Of a stretch of 64,000 nt of DNA, positions 52,397-61,131 are shown one piece after another. The position numbers and the translations under genes are program-made. Location of the stretch: the NCBI GenBank assembly GCA_963777905.1, contig CAVZSM010000038.1, positions 78,653 through 142,652 of the forward strand, given 5' to 3'. Position 1 is the first letter of the stretch. Each line of letters begins with the position of its first letter. Below the pieces are notes generated by a model that saw only the letters and a program-made list of their open reading frames with translations, was not told the origin of the DNA and made no database searches. The stretch comes from Trebonia sp963777905. GTDB lineage: Bacteria > Actinomycetota > Actinomycetes > Streptosporangiales > Streptosporangiaceae.

Positions 52397-52933
52397 CTAC
52401 CCGCGGGCCGTGATCAGCGCGGTGAGCAGGAGGGTCAGGGCCGCGCCGGCCCCGTGCAGCAGGAGCAGGCGCGGTGACAGGATCAGCGCGTCGGCCCGGC
52501 CGCGCCGCACGGCGCGCTTGTTGACGGTGAACCAGCTCACGCCTGCGCAGATCGCGCCCAGCAGGATGCCCAAGCCGATCGCGGCGAAGATCCGGTCCCC
52601 GGTCAGCAGGTAGGCGGCCCAGAAGGCGAAACCCGTGACGGCCAGCGCCGGGTGGGCGAACTCGGCGAGCGCGCGCATGCCAGGCAGCGGCTCGCTCTTG
52701 GCGCGGACCAGCGACGGGGGGTCGAAGCGGTCCTTCGCGCGCCTGGCCTGCCGAGCGGCCGCCGGGACACCCGGGGCACCCGGGGCGTCCGTCTCCGCAG
52801 CGGCCGGCACCGGCGCGGGCTGCGGCTCTGGTTCGGCCGCTGGCCCGGCGTCAGCGGGGCGGGCGCGCGTCGCCAGCAGGTAGCCGCCCGCGGCGGCGGT
52901 ACACATCCAGACCAGCAGTGCGGCGATGGTCAC
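52397..52933 (-). CDS. Hypothetical membrane protein
   Basis: A 178-residue protein with a first hydrophobic helix (residues 3-20), a Pro/Ala-rich linker (26-60), and three helices at about 92-112, 114-134 and 150-172. It carries no motif I can assign. It is convergent with the C26 hydrolase and divergent from the permease-ligase operon, sharing the promoter region with it. Confidence 0.6.
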   Translation of the reverse strand: MTIAALLVWMCTAAAGGYLLATRARPADAGPAAEPEPQPAPVPAAAETDAPGAPGVPAAARQARRAKDRFDPPSLVRAKSEPLPGMRALAEFAHPALAVTGFAFWAAYLLTGDRIFAAIGLGILLGAICAGVSWFTVNKRAVRRGRADALILSPRLLLLHGAGAALTLLLTALITARG

Positions 52934-53028
52934 GCGTCGCTCCTCCCTACCCGGTCGAATCTACTCGTATCGCACTCCAGCCCGGTGCCCGGGCCGGTGC
53001 TGATGGCGCCGCCCCATGCGTACACATT

Positions 53029-53050
53029 CGGATGATCTTGACATCATCCG
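53029..53050. promoter_or_regulatory. Perfect inverted repeat CGGATGAT-N6-ATCATCCG with embedded TTGACA
   Basis: Two 8-base arms are exact complements separated by CTTGAC. TTGACA (53039-53044) lies in the loop and right arm and could be a -35 box, so a bound protein would block RNA polymerase. It is 71 bases upstream of the permease start. The regulator is not encoded next to it; GntR-type proteins often control such operons. This is inference from position and symmetry. Confidence 0.6.
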
Positions 53051-53120
53051 ATACGTGATGCGTCAATTCTCCTAAGTGGGGGGGCATGGTGCCTCTTTAA
53101 ACCGGACGCCGGGAGGCCCC

Positions 53121-54656
53121 GTGTCGGCTGATGAGACCACAGCGCCAGCGGTGATCACCGACGATCAGCAGCGGCTGCATGAGCTGGGTTATGCACAGGA
53201 ACTACGCCGGCACATGTCCGGCTTCAGCAACTTCGCCGTCTCTTTCACGATCATCTCGATCCTGTCCGGCTGCCTGACCCTGTACGGGACGGGCCTGAAC
53301 TCGGGCGGCCCGGTGATCATCACCTGGGGCTGGCCGTTCGTCGGCGTGATGACGCTGTTCGTCGGGCTGGCCATGGCCGAGGTGTGCTCCAGCTTCCCGA
53401 CGGCCGGCGGCCTGTACTACTGGTCGGCGAAGCTCGCGCCGCGCAACCCGGCCGCGTGGTCGTGGTTCACCGGCTGGTTCAACTTCCTCGGCCAGGTCGC
53501 GGTGACCGCGGGCATCGACTTCGGCGCGGCGTTCTTCCTCAACGCGCTGCTCGATCTGCAGTGGGGCTACGACACCCGCCCGTGGCACACGATCGTGCTG
53601 TTCGCCGCGATCCTCCTGCTGCACGGCGTGGTCAACCAGTTCGGCGTCCGGCTCGTCGCGATACTCAACAACGTCAGCGTCTGGTGGCACATCATCGGCG
53701 TGCTCATCATCGTCAGCGTGCTGGCGTTCGTGCCGTCGCACCACCAGTCGGCGTCCTGGGTGTTCGGGCACTTCGTCAACAACACCGGCTGGGGCGCCAA
53801 GTTCTACGTGCTGCTGCTCGGCCTGCTGCTCGCGCAGTACACGTTCACCGGGTACGACGCGTCCGCGCACATGACCGAGGAGACCCGCGACGCGTCGCGG
53901 TCCGGCCCGCGCGGCATCGTCACCTCGATCGTGGTCTCGCTGTTCGCCGGCTGGCTGCTGCTGATCGGGATCACGTTCGCCATCCAGAACTACTCCGGCG
54001 CGGCCAGCGCCTCGGTGCCCGCCGCGGAGGTCTTTATTCAGGCGCTCGGCAACACCGGCGCCAAGCTCCTGCTGCTGGTCGTCGATCGGCGCACAGCTGT
54101 TCTGCGGGATGTCGTCGGTCACCGCGAACTCGCGGATGATCTACGCGTTCTCCCGCGACGGCGCGCTGCCCGGCAGCAAGTTCTGGCATCGGGTCAACCC
54201 GAAGACGCGGACCCCGACCAACGCCATCTGGCTGGCGGCGGGCGGCGCGCTGATCCTCGGCCTGCCGTACCTGTGGAACAACACCGCGTACGTCGCGGTG
54301 ACCTCGATCGCGGTGATCGGGCTCTACGTCGCCTACGTGATGCCCACGTTCCTGCGGCTGCGGCTCGGCTCCGGCATTCAAGGCGCGGGCCGTGGCACCT
54401 CGGCCGGTGGTCGCGCCCGATCGGGATCATCGCGTGCGTCTGGGTGGCCTTCATCTTCGTGCTGTTCATGCTGCCCACCGTGTCGCCGATCACGCACACG
54501 AACTTCAACTACACGGTGGTCGCCGTCGTGGCGGTGGTCGGCTTCGCCGGGATCTGGTGGCTGGTGTCCGCGCACAAGTGGTTCACCGGGCCGAAGGTCC
54601 AGGGCACCCCCGAAGAACTGGCCGCGATCGAAACTGAACTGGAGTCCCTCGCCTAG
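53121..54656 (+). pseudogene. APC family permease with compensating frameshifts
   Basis: An amino acid/polyamine permease whose first part (from GTG 53121, GGGAGG upstream) has helices and the motif R-R-H-M-S-G-F-S-N-F-A-V-S-F-T-I-I-S. At 54084 an extra G breaks V-V-I-G-A-Q-L-F-C-G-M-S-S. The true sequence continues in the next frame (S-R-M-I-Y-A-F-S-R-D-G-A-L-P-G-S) to about 54377. The original frame then resumes with G-P-W-H-L-G-R-W-S-R-P-I-G and runs to TAG 54656. As read, about 98 residues including two helices are scrambled. The open frame is unbroken, so automated annotation would show an apparently intact gene. An assembly error is possible. Confidence 0.8.
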
Positions 54657-56038
54657 TGGACATCGAAGCGCTGCGCGTGGCGGTCGGCCAACAGGAGATC
54701 GACACCGTCGTCGTCGCCATGACTGACATGCAAGGCCGGCTCCAGGGCAAGCGGTTCCACGCGCAGTTCTTCCTCGACGAGGTGACCAAGCACGGCACCG
54801 AGGCCTGCGCCTACCTGCTCGCCGTGGACACCGAGATGAACACCGTGGACGGCTACGACCTGGCCTCCTGGGACAACGGGTACGGCGACTTCGCGCTGGA
54901 GCCCGACATGGCCACGCTGCGGGTGCTGCCCTGGCAGCCCGGCACCGCGCTGGTGCTCGCCGACGTGATGGCGCTGGACTCCGGCGGCCCGGTCCGGGTG
55001 TCGCCGCGCCAGGTGCTCCGCGCGCAGACGGACCGGGCCGCGGCGCTCGGCTGGACCGCGCTGGCCGGCACCGAGCTGGAGTTCCTCGTCTTCGAGGGCA
55101 GCTACGAGCAGGCCTGGGACCAGGGCTACCGGGGCATGGTGCCCGCGAACCGGTACAACGCGGACTACTCGGTGCTCGGCACCGGCCGGATCGAGCCGCT
55201 GCTGCGGGACATCAGGAACTCGATGGCGGGCGCGGGCCTGACGGTCGAGTCCGCGAAGGGCGAGTGCAACCTCGGGCAGCACGAGATCGCGTTCCGGTAC
55301 GCCGAGGCGCTCACCACGGCCGACCACCACGTGATCTACAAGACCGGCGCGAAGGAGATCGCGGCCAGTCGCGGGTACGCGCTCACCTTCATGGCCAAGC
55401 CGAACGCGGCGGAAGGCAACTCCTGCCATATCCACCTGTCGTTCCGCGACGCCGCGGACGGCTCGCCGGTGATGGCGGGCGACGGGCCTTACGGGCTGTC
55501 GCCTCTCGGGGCCTCGATGGTGGCCGGGCTGCTGGCCGGGCTGCGCGAGCTGACGCTGCTGCTGGCGCCGACGATCAACTCCTACAAGCGGTACGCCAGC
55601 GGCAGCTTCGCGCCGACGACCGTGGCGTGGGGGCCTGACAACAGGACCTGCGCGCTGCGGCTGGTCGGGCACGGGCCCTCGCTGCGGGTCGAGTGCCGGG
55701 TGCCCGGCGGCGACGTCAACCCGTACCTGGCGGTGGCCGGCCTGGTCGCGGCGGCGCTGTCCCGGGTGCCTGCGGCGCAGGGGGCGGCCGGGGCGCCCGG
55801 GCAGCTCGCTGAGCTGCCGCCGCCGGTGACCGGCAACGCGTACGCGCTGACCGGGCTGCCGCGGGTGCCGGGGACGCTCGAGGAGGCGCTGGCGCTGTGG
55901 GAGTCGTCGGCGCTGGCGGCCGAGGCGTTCGGCGCGGATGTGGTCCGCCATTACGCGACGATGGCGCGGGTAGAGCTAGAGGCGTACCGCTCGGCGGTGA
56001 CTGACTGGGAGCTGCGCCGTTACTTCGAGCGGATCTAG
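54656..56038 (+). CDS. Glutamine synthetase-like gamma-glutamyl-amine ligase
   Basis: A 460-residue protein of the glutamine synthetase fold. The N-terminal beta-grasp part has T-D-M-Q-G-R-L-Q-G-K-R. The catalytic domain has T-E-L-E-F near residue 141, G-E-C-N-L-G-Q-H-E near 201, the ATP-site A-K-P-N-A-A-E-G-N-S-C-H-I-H near 246, and N-S-Y-K-R near 308. The adenylylation Tyr region of true GlnA is absent. That and the neighbouring C26 hydrolase and permease suggest glutamylation of amines rather than ammonia assimilation. Its GTG shares a base with the permease stop. Confidence 0.88.
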   Translation: MDIEALRVAVGQQEIDTVVVAMTDMQGRLQGKRFHAQFFLDEVTKHGTEACAYLLAVDTEMNTVDGYDLASWDNGYGDFALEPDMATLRVLPWQPGTALVLADVMALDSGGPVRVSPRQVLRAQTDRAAALGWTALAGTELEFLVFEGSYEQAWDQGYRGMVPANRYNADYSVLGTGRIEPLLRDIRNSMAGAGLTVESAKGECNLGQHEIAFRYAEALTTADHHVIYKTGAKEIAASRGYALTFMAKPNAAEGNSCHIHLSFRDAADGSPVMAGDGPYGLSPLGASMVAGLLAGLRELTLLLAPTINSYKRYASGSFAPTTVAWGPDNRTCALRLVGHGPSLRVECRVPGGDVNPYLAVAGLVAAALSRVPAAQGAAGAPGQLAELPPPVTGNAYALTGLPRVPGTLEEALALWESSALAAEAFGADVVRHYATMARVELEAYRSAVTDWELRRYFERI

Positions 56039-56065
56039 CGGATCTGGCCGAGCTAGGGGTGGCAG

Positions 56066-56833
56066 GTGGACGGAAGGCTTGAGGGACGCACGGCTGTCGT
56101 GACGGGCGCCGGCAGCGGCATCGGGCTGGCGACGGTGCGGCGGCTGGCCGACGAGGGCGCGAACGTCGTGGCGGTGGACGTCGACGTGGCGGCGGGCGAC
56201 AAGGCCGCGGACGAGGCGGGCGGTGTGTTCGTCCAGGCCGACGTGACCATCGCAGAGGATGTGGCGCGGGCTTTCACCGTCGCCATGGAGACCTACGGGT
56301 CCGTCGACATCGCCTTCAACAACGCGGGCATCTCGCCGCCCGAGGACGACTCGATCCTGTCTACCGGCCTCGAGGCGTGGCGGCGGGTGCAGGAGGTCAA
56401 CCTCACCTCGGTCTACCTGTGCTGCCGCGAGGCCATCCCGCACATGCAGCGGCAAGGCAAGGGGTCGATCATCAACACGGCGTCGTTCGTCGCCGTCCTG
56501 GGCTCGGCCACCTCGCAGATCTCGTACACCGCGTCGAAGGGCGGGGTGCTCGCCCTATCGCGCGAGCTCGGCGTGCAGTTCGCCCGCGAGGGGATCCGGG
56601 TCAACGCGCTGTGCCCGGGACCGGTCAACACGCCGCTGCTCACCGAGCTGTTCGCCGCCGACCCCGAGCGGGCCGCCAGGCGCCTCGTCCACGTGCCGAT
56701 GGGCCGGTTCGCCGAGGCGTCGGAGATAGCGGCGGCGGTGGCGTTCCTCGCCAGCGACGACGCCTCGTTCATCACCGCGTCCACGTTCCTCGTCGACGGC
56801 GGCATCTCCGGCGCCTACGTCACCCCGCTGTAG
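56066..56833 (+). CDS. SDR family oxidoreductase
   Basis: A 255-residue classical short-chain dehydrogenase. The cofactor motif is T-G-A-G-S-G-I-G near residue 12, with D at V-A-V-D-V-D indicating NAD preference. N-N-A-G is near 88, and the catalytic S, Y and K are in N-T-A-S-F, Y-T-A-S-K near 153. P-G-P-V-N-T-P follows. It starts 28 bases after the ligase gene at GTG 56066 and is probably the last gene of that operon, perhaps oxidising an aldehyde or alcohol intermediate. The last 16 coding bases recur at 57735. Confidence 0.88.
   Translation: MDGRLEGRTAVVTGAGSGIGLATVRRLADEGANVVAVDVDVAAGDKAADEAGGVFVQADVTIAEDVARAFTVAMETYGSVDIAFNNAGISPPEDDSILSTGLEAWRRVQEVNLTSVYLCCREAIPHMQRQGKGSIINTASFVAVLGSATSQISYTASKGGVLALSRELGVQFAREGIRVNALCPGPVNTPLLTELFAADPERAARRLVHVPMGRFAEASEIAAAVAFLASDDASFITASTFLVDGGISGAYVTPL
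56816..56831 (+). repeat. 16-bp direct repeat, copy 1
   Basis: TACGTCACCCCGCTGT, the last codons of the SDR gene at 56066-56833. An identical copy lies at 57735-57750, on the far side of the second SDR gene. Confidence 0.85.
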
Positions 56834-56842
56834 GCCTATCGT

Positions 56843-57643
56843 TCAGCCAACCTTCAGGGTCTGTCCGCCATCAACGGGCAAGGCCACGCCGGTGATGAAA
56901 CTGGCGTTGTCAGAAACCAGGAATACTGCGGCGCGTGCGATATCCCAGGCGCTTCCCATCCGGCCGCCCAGCGGTATCTGTGCATCCCGGTTCGCTATGA
57001 CTTCCTCCCGGCTGAGGCCATCGCGCCCGACCCGGGGCTCGATCGCCATCGGCGTGTTGATCAGGCCCGGCAGTATGCAGTTAGCACGGATTCCCCAGCG
57101 GGCATTAGCGAGGGCGACGTTCTGCATGAGCGCTATGACACCCGCCTTGGCGGCCTTGTACCCGATGTAGGGGTAGTCCGTTATCGCCGCTATGGATGAG
57201 ATGTAGGTGATCACCCCGCTGCGCTGGGCTCGCATCACCGGCACAGCATGCTTGGTAGGCAGCAGCGCGGATTTCAGGTTCACCCGCAGGACGTTATCGA
57301 AGGCATCGCTCGCTACATCCACGACCGGCGCGTCACCGGCGGCCAGACTGGCACCGACGTTGTTATGCAGGATGTCGATACGCCCGAATAGATCGACGCA
57401 GCGGGCAATTGTTTCCGACACGGACTGTTCGTCGGTCGCGTCCGCCTGCATGGCCACTGCCTGGCCTCCCGCGTCGACGATCTGCCCGGAAGTCTCCTCG
57501 GCGGCCGCGAGATCGCGGTCGACCGCGACGACGGTCGCCCCTTCCCTGCCGAACAGGAGCGACGTAGCCCGCCCGTTCCCGATCGTCGCTCCGGGGGTCT
57601 GTCCTGCTCCCATGACGAGGGCTATGCGATTTTCGAGCAGCAC
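56843..57643 (-). CDS. SDR family oxidoreductase, atypical composition
   Basis: A 266-residue short-chain dehydrogenase. The cofactor region is M-G-A-G-Q-T-P-G-A-T-I-G-N-G-R-A, an extended variant of the usual Gly-rich loop, with V-A-V-D-R-D after strand 2. H-N-N-V-G replaces N-N-A-G near residue 90. Catalytic S and Y-x-x-x-K are in Y-I-S-S-I and Y-K-A-A-K near 157. Codon choice is less GC-biased than in neighbours (ATA, TAT and TGT are frequent). It is opposite in strand to the SDR operon and lies between two copies of a 16-bp sequence, so it was probably acquired. The substrate is unknown. Confidence 0.85.
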   Translation of the reverse strand: MLLENRIALVMGAGQTPGATIGNGRATSLLFGREGATVVAVDRDLAAAEETSGQIVDAGGQAVAMQADATDEQSVSETIARCVDLFGRIDILHNNVGASLAAGDAPVVDVASDAFDNVLRVNLKSALLPTKHAVPVMRAQRSGVITYISSIAAITDYPYIGYKAAKAGVIALMQNVALANARWGIRANCILPGLINTPMAIEPRVGRDGLSREEVIANRDAQIPLGGRMGSAWDIARAAVFLVSDNASFITGVALPVDGGQTLKVG

Positions 57644-57734
57644 GGGGTCCAGTTCTCCTTCCGACGATCAGGCCAGGGACTACGCGGATCAAACTACAGC
57701 GTCCCCGCGTGCGGCTCAGCGCCGGCGGCGGGCG

Positions 57735-57750
57735 TACGTCACCCCGCTGT
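57735..57750 (+). repeat. 16-bp direct repeat, copy 2
   Basis: Identical to 56816-56831. In plus-strand reading it would again encode Y-V-T-P-L, like the end of the first SDR, inside the 3' end of the TetR gene on the other strand. Confidence 0.85.
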
Positions 57751-58332
57751 CAGCGCGGCGAGGTGGTCATCAAGGACCGCCAGCGCCCATTCGCCCGAGG
57801 TGTGCCGGGGAGTGATAAGGAGCTGCAGGCGCAGCCCGTCGAGCAGCACCCGAAGGCGCGCCGCCTCATGCTCGGCGTCGAGGTGCGCCGGCAACTCGCC
57901 TGCCTTCACCAGATGGGCGATTCGCGCGGCGAGCGGCTCCTGGAGTCGCTGCGCGGCACCCTCGGCCGCGTCGCCCAGAGCGGGCACGACCGCCGCCTGC
58001 GCCTGGAAGGCCAGGTAGACCAGGGACATCTCGCGCCGGTCGGCGTCCAGCGGGAGCAGTTCCGTGGCGGCGATCCGCAGGTCGTTCATCGTCATGCCCC
58101 CGGCCGTCCGCCGCCGGATCCGCTCATCGACGCGTTCTCCCGCCCGCCACAGGGCCGAGGCGACCAGCTCGTCCTTGTTCGGGAAGTAGTACCTGATGGA
58201 TCCGATCGACCAGCCCGATTCGTCGGCGACATCGGCCAGCGTGGTCCCGGCGAGCCCGTTGCTCGCGATCGCGCGGCAGGCCGCGTCGGCGAGCTCGCGG
58301 CGGCGGGCGGGGTGATCTACCTCTTTTGGCAC
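57739..58332 (-). CDS. TetR family regulator
   Basis: A 197-residue regulator. The helix-turn-helix is at about residues 10-55 (T-T-L-A-D-V-A-D-E-S-G-W-S-I-G-S-I-R-Y-Y-F-P-N-K). The C-terminal domain resembles the BetI/TetR_C_6 group. It is divergent from the deazaflavin-type reductase gene, with 89 bases between starts holding repeated TAGCATG motifs, so it likely represses that gene and itself. The ligand is unknown. Confidence 0.9.
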   Translation of the reverse strand: MPKEVDHPARRRELADAACRAIASNGLAGTTLADVADESGWSIGSIRYYFPNKDELVASALWRAGERVDERIRRRTAGGMTMNDLRIAATELLPLDADRREMSLVYLAFQAQAAVVPALGDAAEGAAQRLQEPLAARIAHLVKAGELPAHLDAEHEAARLRVLLDGLRLQLLITPRHTSGEWALAVLDDHLAALTAG

Positions 58333-58340
58333 GCTCTCAA

Positions 58341-58381
58341 TTTAGCATTGCGGTACTAGCATGATCGTATTAGCATGAGCG
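58341..58381. promoter_or_regulatory. Probable TetR operator: three 14-bp-spaced TTAGCATG repeats
   Basis: TTTAGCATTGCGG (58341), TACTAGCATGATCG (58354) and TATTAGCATGAGCG (58368) are direct repeats with a period of about 14 bases, followed by TTATAAAG, a possible -10 element for the reductase gene. The first copy is weaker. The position between divergent starts supports an operator. Confidence 0.6.
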
Positions 58382-58421
58382 TGTTATAAAGATCACGGTC
58401 ACCCACCCGCAGGAGCCAGCA

Positions 58422-59141
58422 ATGTCGCTCGACCGCACTCCGCCAGCCCGCGATACCACCACCGCCCCCCGCCGCCGGCCCCGCTTCAGCGTCCCGCGCG
58501 GGCTGCTCGCCGGAACCCTCGTCGCCGCCGCCCTGGTGTGGGGGCCCTACGTGCTCATCCCCAGGTCCAGCCTGCTGTCCGCCCAGATTCAGACCGGCAT
58601 CTACCTGGGCCTGCTGCTGCTCACCATCTGCAGCCGCCGCGCCAAGGTGCTGGCCGTCAGGATCCTGCAGCGGTACACCCTCAACCCGCTGTTCCGGCTG
58701 CTGCTCACGATCGGCGTCAACCCGTTCGGGCTGGCGATCCTGGAAACCCGCGGGCGCCTGTCCGGCAAGACCCGCCGGGTCCCGGTCGGCAACGGCCGCA
58801 AGGGCGACTCGTTCTGGATCATCGCCGAGCACGGCTCCCGCGCCGGATGGGTGCGCAACATCCAGTACGATCCCCGCGTCCGGGTCCGGCTGCGCATCGG
58901 ACTGCGCTACCGCTGGGTGCCCGGCATCGCCACCATCCGCCCTGACGAGGACGCGCTCGCCCGGCAGCGGAAGGTCATCGCCTGGCACCCGCTGCGCGCG
59001 CTGAACGCGGTCAACGTCCGTGTCCTTGGCGCTGACCTGCTCGCCGTGCACGTCAAGCTGCAGCTGGACGGCGCACCGGGAGAGACCGCCCCGCCCGCCG
59101 GGACGACGGCCGCGCAGCCGGGAACGCCGGCCCTGGCATAG
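58422..59141 (+). CDS. Deazaflavin (F420)-dependent nitroreductase family protein
   Basis: A 239-residue protein. The C-terminal 130 residues match the Ddn-type split beta-barrel: L-E-T-R-G-R-L-S-G-K-T-R-R-V-P-V near residue 107 is the family opening, then I-A-E-H-G-S-R-A-G-W-V-R-N-I near 130, where family members contact F420. The N-terminal 95 residues are unusual and contain two hydrophobic segments (about 27-45 and 57-68), so the enzyme is probably membrane attached. It is divergent from TetR. The substrate, perhaps a quinone or xenobiotic, is unknown. Confidence 0.85.
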   Translation: MSLDRTPPARDTTTAPRRRPRFSVPRGLLAGTLVAAALVWGPYVLIPRSSLLSAQIQTGIYLGLLLLTICSRRAKVLAVRILQRYTLNPLFRLLLTIGVNPFGLAILETRGRLSGKTRRVPVGNGRKGDSFWIIAEHGSRAGWVRNIQYDPRVRVRLRIGLRYRWVPGIATIRPDEDALARQRKVIAWHPLRALNAVNVRVLGADLLAVHVKLQLDGAPGETAPPAGTTAAQPGTPALA

Positions 59142-59263
59142 ACGCGGAACTAGCCGGACAGCCGCACGCCGATTCCTTTCCCCGGCCCCGGCGGTCTGCA
59201 TTGTCGAAGGCCTCGCGGACCTGACGGTGCCGCGCGGCGCGACTTCGCGAAAGGAGAACCGTG

Positions 59264-60157
59264 ATGCCGAGTAAGCAGTCAGCGGCGGTCCGGCGGCGCT
59301 GGGAGGCGTCCAGGCTGGCCATGGTGCAGCCAGGCTTCGACGCGCCCGACGACGAATCGTGGGGGGACCTCACGGCCGAACCACGAGAGGTCGACTACCT
59401 GGAATCCGAAGCCGCCGGGCTGCCCGCCATGTGGGCGGTGCCGAAGCGCGCGAGCACGGACCGGGTGCTGATGTGCATCCACGGCGGAGGGTTCCAGGGC
59501 GGTTCGATCTACACCCATCGCAAGATGTTCGGCCACCTGGCGAAGGCGGCCGGCACGCGGGCGCTGCTCGTCAGCTACCGGCTGCTCCCCGAAGGCGTGT
59601 TCCCCGCGCCTGAGGATGACGTGACGAACGCCTACCGGTGGCTGCTCGATCAGGGGATCAGCGCCGGCCGCATCGCGTTCGCGGGTGATTCCGTCGGCGG
59701 CTGGCTCGCGGTCACCGTACAGTTGCGCGCCAGGGAGCTGGGACTGCCACTGCCGGCGGCGACGCTGCTGATGTCGCCGTGCGTGGACATGGAGACCACC
59801 GGCAGGTCGTACGAAACGAACCGGGACTCCGATCCATTCTTCAAGAGGGACGTCGTGCGCGGGATCATCCGCGGCTTCCTCGGCGAGGACACCGATGCTC
59901 GCGATCCGCGAGCCAACCCGCTCTACGCCGACCTCAGCGGCCTCGGCCCGCTCTACATCCAGGCGGGCGGAGACGAGACGCTCGCCGATGACGCCCGCCT
60001 GCTGTACGAGCACGCCGCGAAGGCCGGAGTCGACGCGCGCCTGGACATCGTCCCTGACATGCTGCACACCTTCCAGATGGCAGCCGGGCGGGCACCCGAG
60101 GCCGACGACGCGATCCGCGAGCTGGCCGGGTGGGTACGGCCACGGCTAGGGCTGTGA
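59264..60157 (+). CDS. HSL-type alpha/beta hydrolase (esterase)
   Basis: A 297-residue carboxylesterase of the hormone-sensitive-lipase family. The oxyanion motif H-G-G-G-F lies near residue 75, the nucleophile G-D-S-V-G-G near 147, Asp in G-D-E-T-L-A-D near 239 and His in D-M-L-H-T-F near 270. AGGAG precedes the GTGATG start pair; ATG 59264 is preferred. It is followed 25 bases later by an ECF sigma factor gene on the same strand, so they may be co-transcribed. It is not closely similar to the esterase half of the fusion at 26226. Confidence 0.88.
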   Translation: MPSKQSAAVRRRWEASRLAMVQPGFDAPDDESWGDLTAEPREVDYLESEAAGLPAMWAVPKRASTDRVLMCIHGGGFQGGSIYTHRKMFGHLAKAAGTRALLVSYRLLPEGVFPAPEDDVTNAYRWLLDQGISAGRIAFAGDSVGGWLAVTVQLRARELGLPLPAATLLMSPCVDMETTGRSYETNRDSDPFFKRDVVRGIIRGFLGEDTDARDPRANPLYADLSGLGPLYIQAGGDETLADDARLLYEHAAKAGVDARLDIVPDMLHTFQMAAGRAPEADDAIRELAGWVRPRLGL

Positions 60158-60182
60158 GCCAGCGGCGACCGGAAGGAACCCG

Positions 60183-61127
60183 ATGACAGAGCGCTCCGAT
60201 GAGTTCGTGCGCGGCACCGAGCCGTTCCGGCGGGAACTGCTGGCGCACTGCTACCGGATGCTGGGGTCGGCGGACGAGGCCGAAGACGCCGTGCAGGAGA
60301 CCTACCTGCGGGCCTGGCGGTCATACGGCGCGTTCGAGGGCCGGTCGTCGGTGCGCTCCTGGCTCTACCGCATCGCCACCAACGCCTGCCTGACCGCGCT
60401 CGAACAGCGCGGCCGGCGGGCGCTGCCCTCCGGGCTCGGCGGCCCGGCCGAGGATCCTGACGCCCCTCCCGGCCCGGCCGAACCGGGCATCGGGTGGCTG
60501 GAACCGGTCCCAGACGCTCTCGTGACCCCCGAGTCGGAAGACCCCGTCGTGATCGTCGCGGCACGCGAGTGGCTGCGGCTCGCGGTCATCGCCAGCCTGC
60601 AGTACCTGCCCGCCAGGCAGCGGGCCGTGCTCTTGCTCCGGGAGGTGCTCGGCTTCCCGGCGGCCGAGGTCGCGAGCATGCTCGGCACCTCCACCGCGGC
60701 CGTCAAGAGCACGCTGCAGCGAGCCCGCGCCCGGCTGGCCGAGGTCGCCCCGGTGCCAGAGCGGATCATCGAGCCGACCGAGCCCCGCGCACGGGAACTG
60801 CTCAGCCAGTACATCGCCGGGTTCGAGAACGCCGACACCACGGCCCTGGAGAAGGCGCTGCGCGCCGACGCCGCGATCGAGATGGTAGGCACGCGCACGT
60901 GGTTCTCCGGGCGCGCGACCTGCCTGCGGTACCTCGCGCACGTGATCGGATCTCCCGGAGACTGGCGGATGGCACCCACCCTGGCCAACGGCCAGCCCGC
61001 CGCGGTCGCCACCTACCGCGACAGTGCGTACGGGCTGGGTGTCCTCACCGTCACGGCGGCGGGCATCGCCCGCATCACCGTGTTCGCCGGCGGCCCTGAC
61101 CTGGCGGCCAGCTTCGGCCTAGCCTGA
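60183..61127 (+). CDS. ECF sigma factor with SnoaL-like C-terminal domain
   Basis: A 314-residue sigma factor. Region 2 is at about residues 14-75 (E-L-L-A-H-C-Y-R-M-L-G-S-A-D-E-A-E-D-A-V-Q-E-T-Y-L-R-A-W). Region 4 is at about 135-185 (L-P-A-R-Q-R-A-V-L-L-L-R-E-V-L-G-F, then S-T-A-A-V-K-S-T-L-Q-R-A). The SnoaL-like domain follows from about 200 (Y-I-A-G-F-E-N-A-D). This layout is the SigJ/ECF56-type group, in which the C-terminal domain takes the regulatory place of an anti-sigma factor. AGGA precedes ATG 60183. The target promoter is unknown. Confidence 0.9.
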   Translation: MTERSDEFVRGTEPFRRELLAHCYRMLGSADEAEDAVQETYLRAWRSYGAFEGRSSVRSWLYRIATNACLTALEQRGRRALPSGLGGPAEDPDAPPGPAEPGIGWLEPVPDALVTPESEDPVVIVAAREWLRLAVIASLQYLPARQRAVLLLREVLGFPAAEVASMLGTSTAAVKSTLQRARARLAEVAPVPERIIEPTEPRARELLSQYIAGFENADTTALEKALRADAAIEMVGTRTWFSGRATCLRYLAHVIGSPGDWRMAPTLANGQPAAVATYRDSAYGLGVLTVTAAGIARITVFAGGPDLAASFGLA

Positions 61128-61131
61128 CCGG

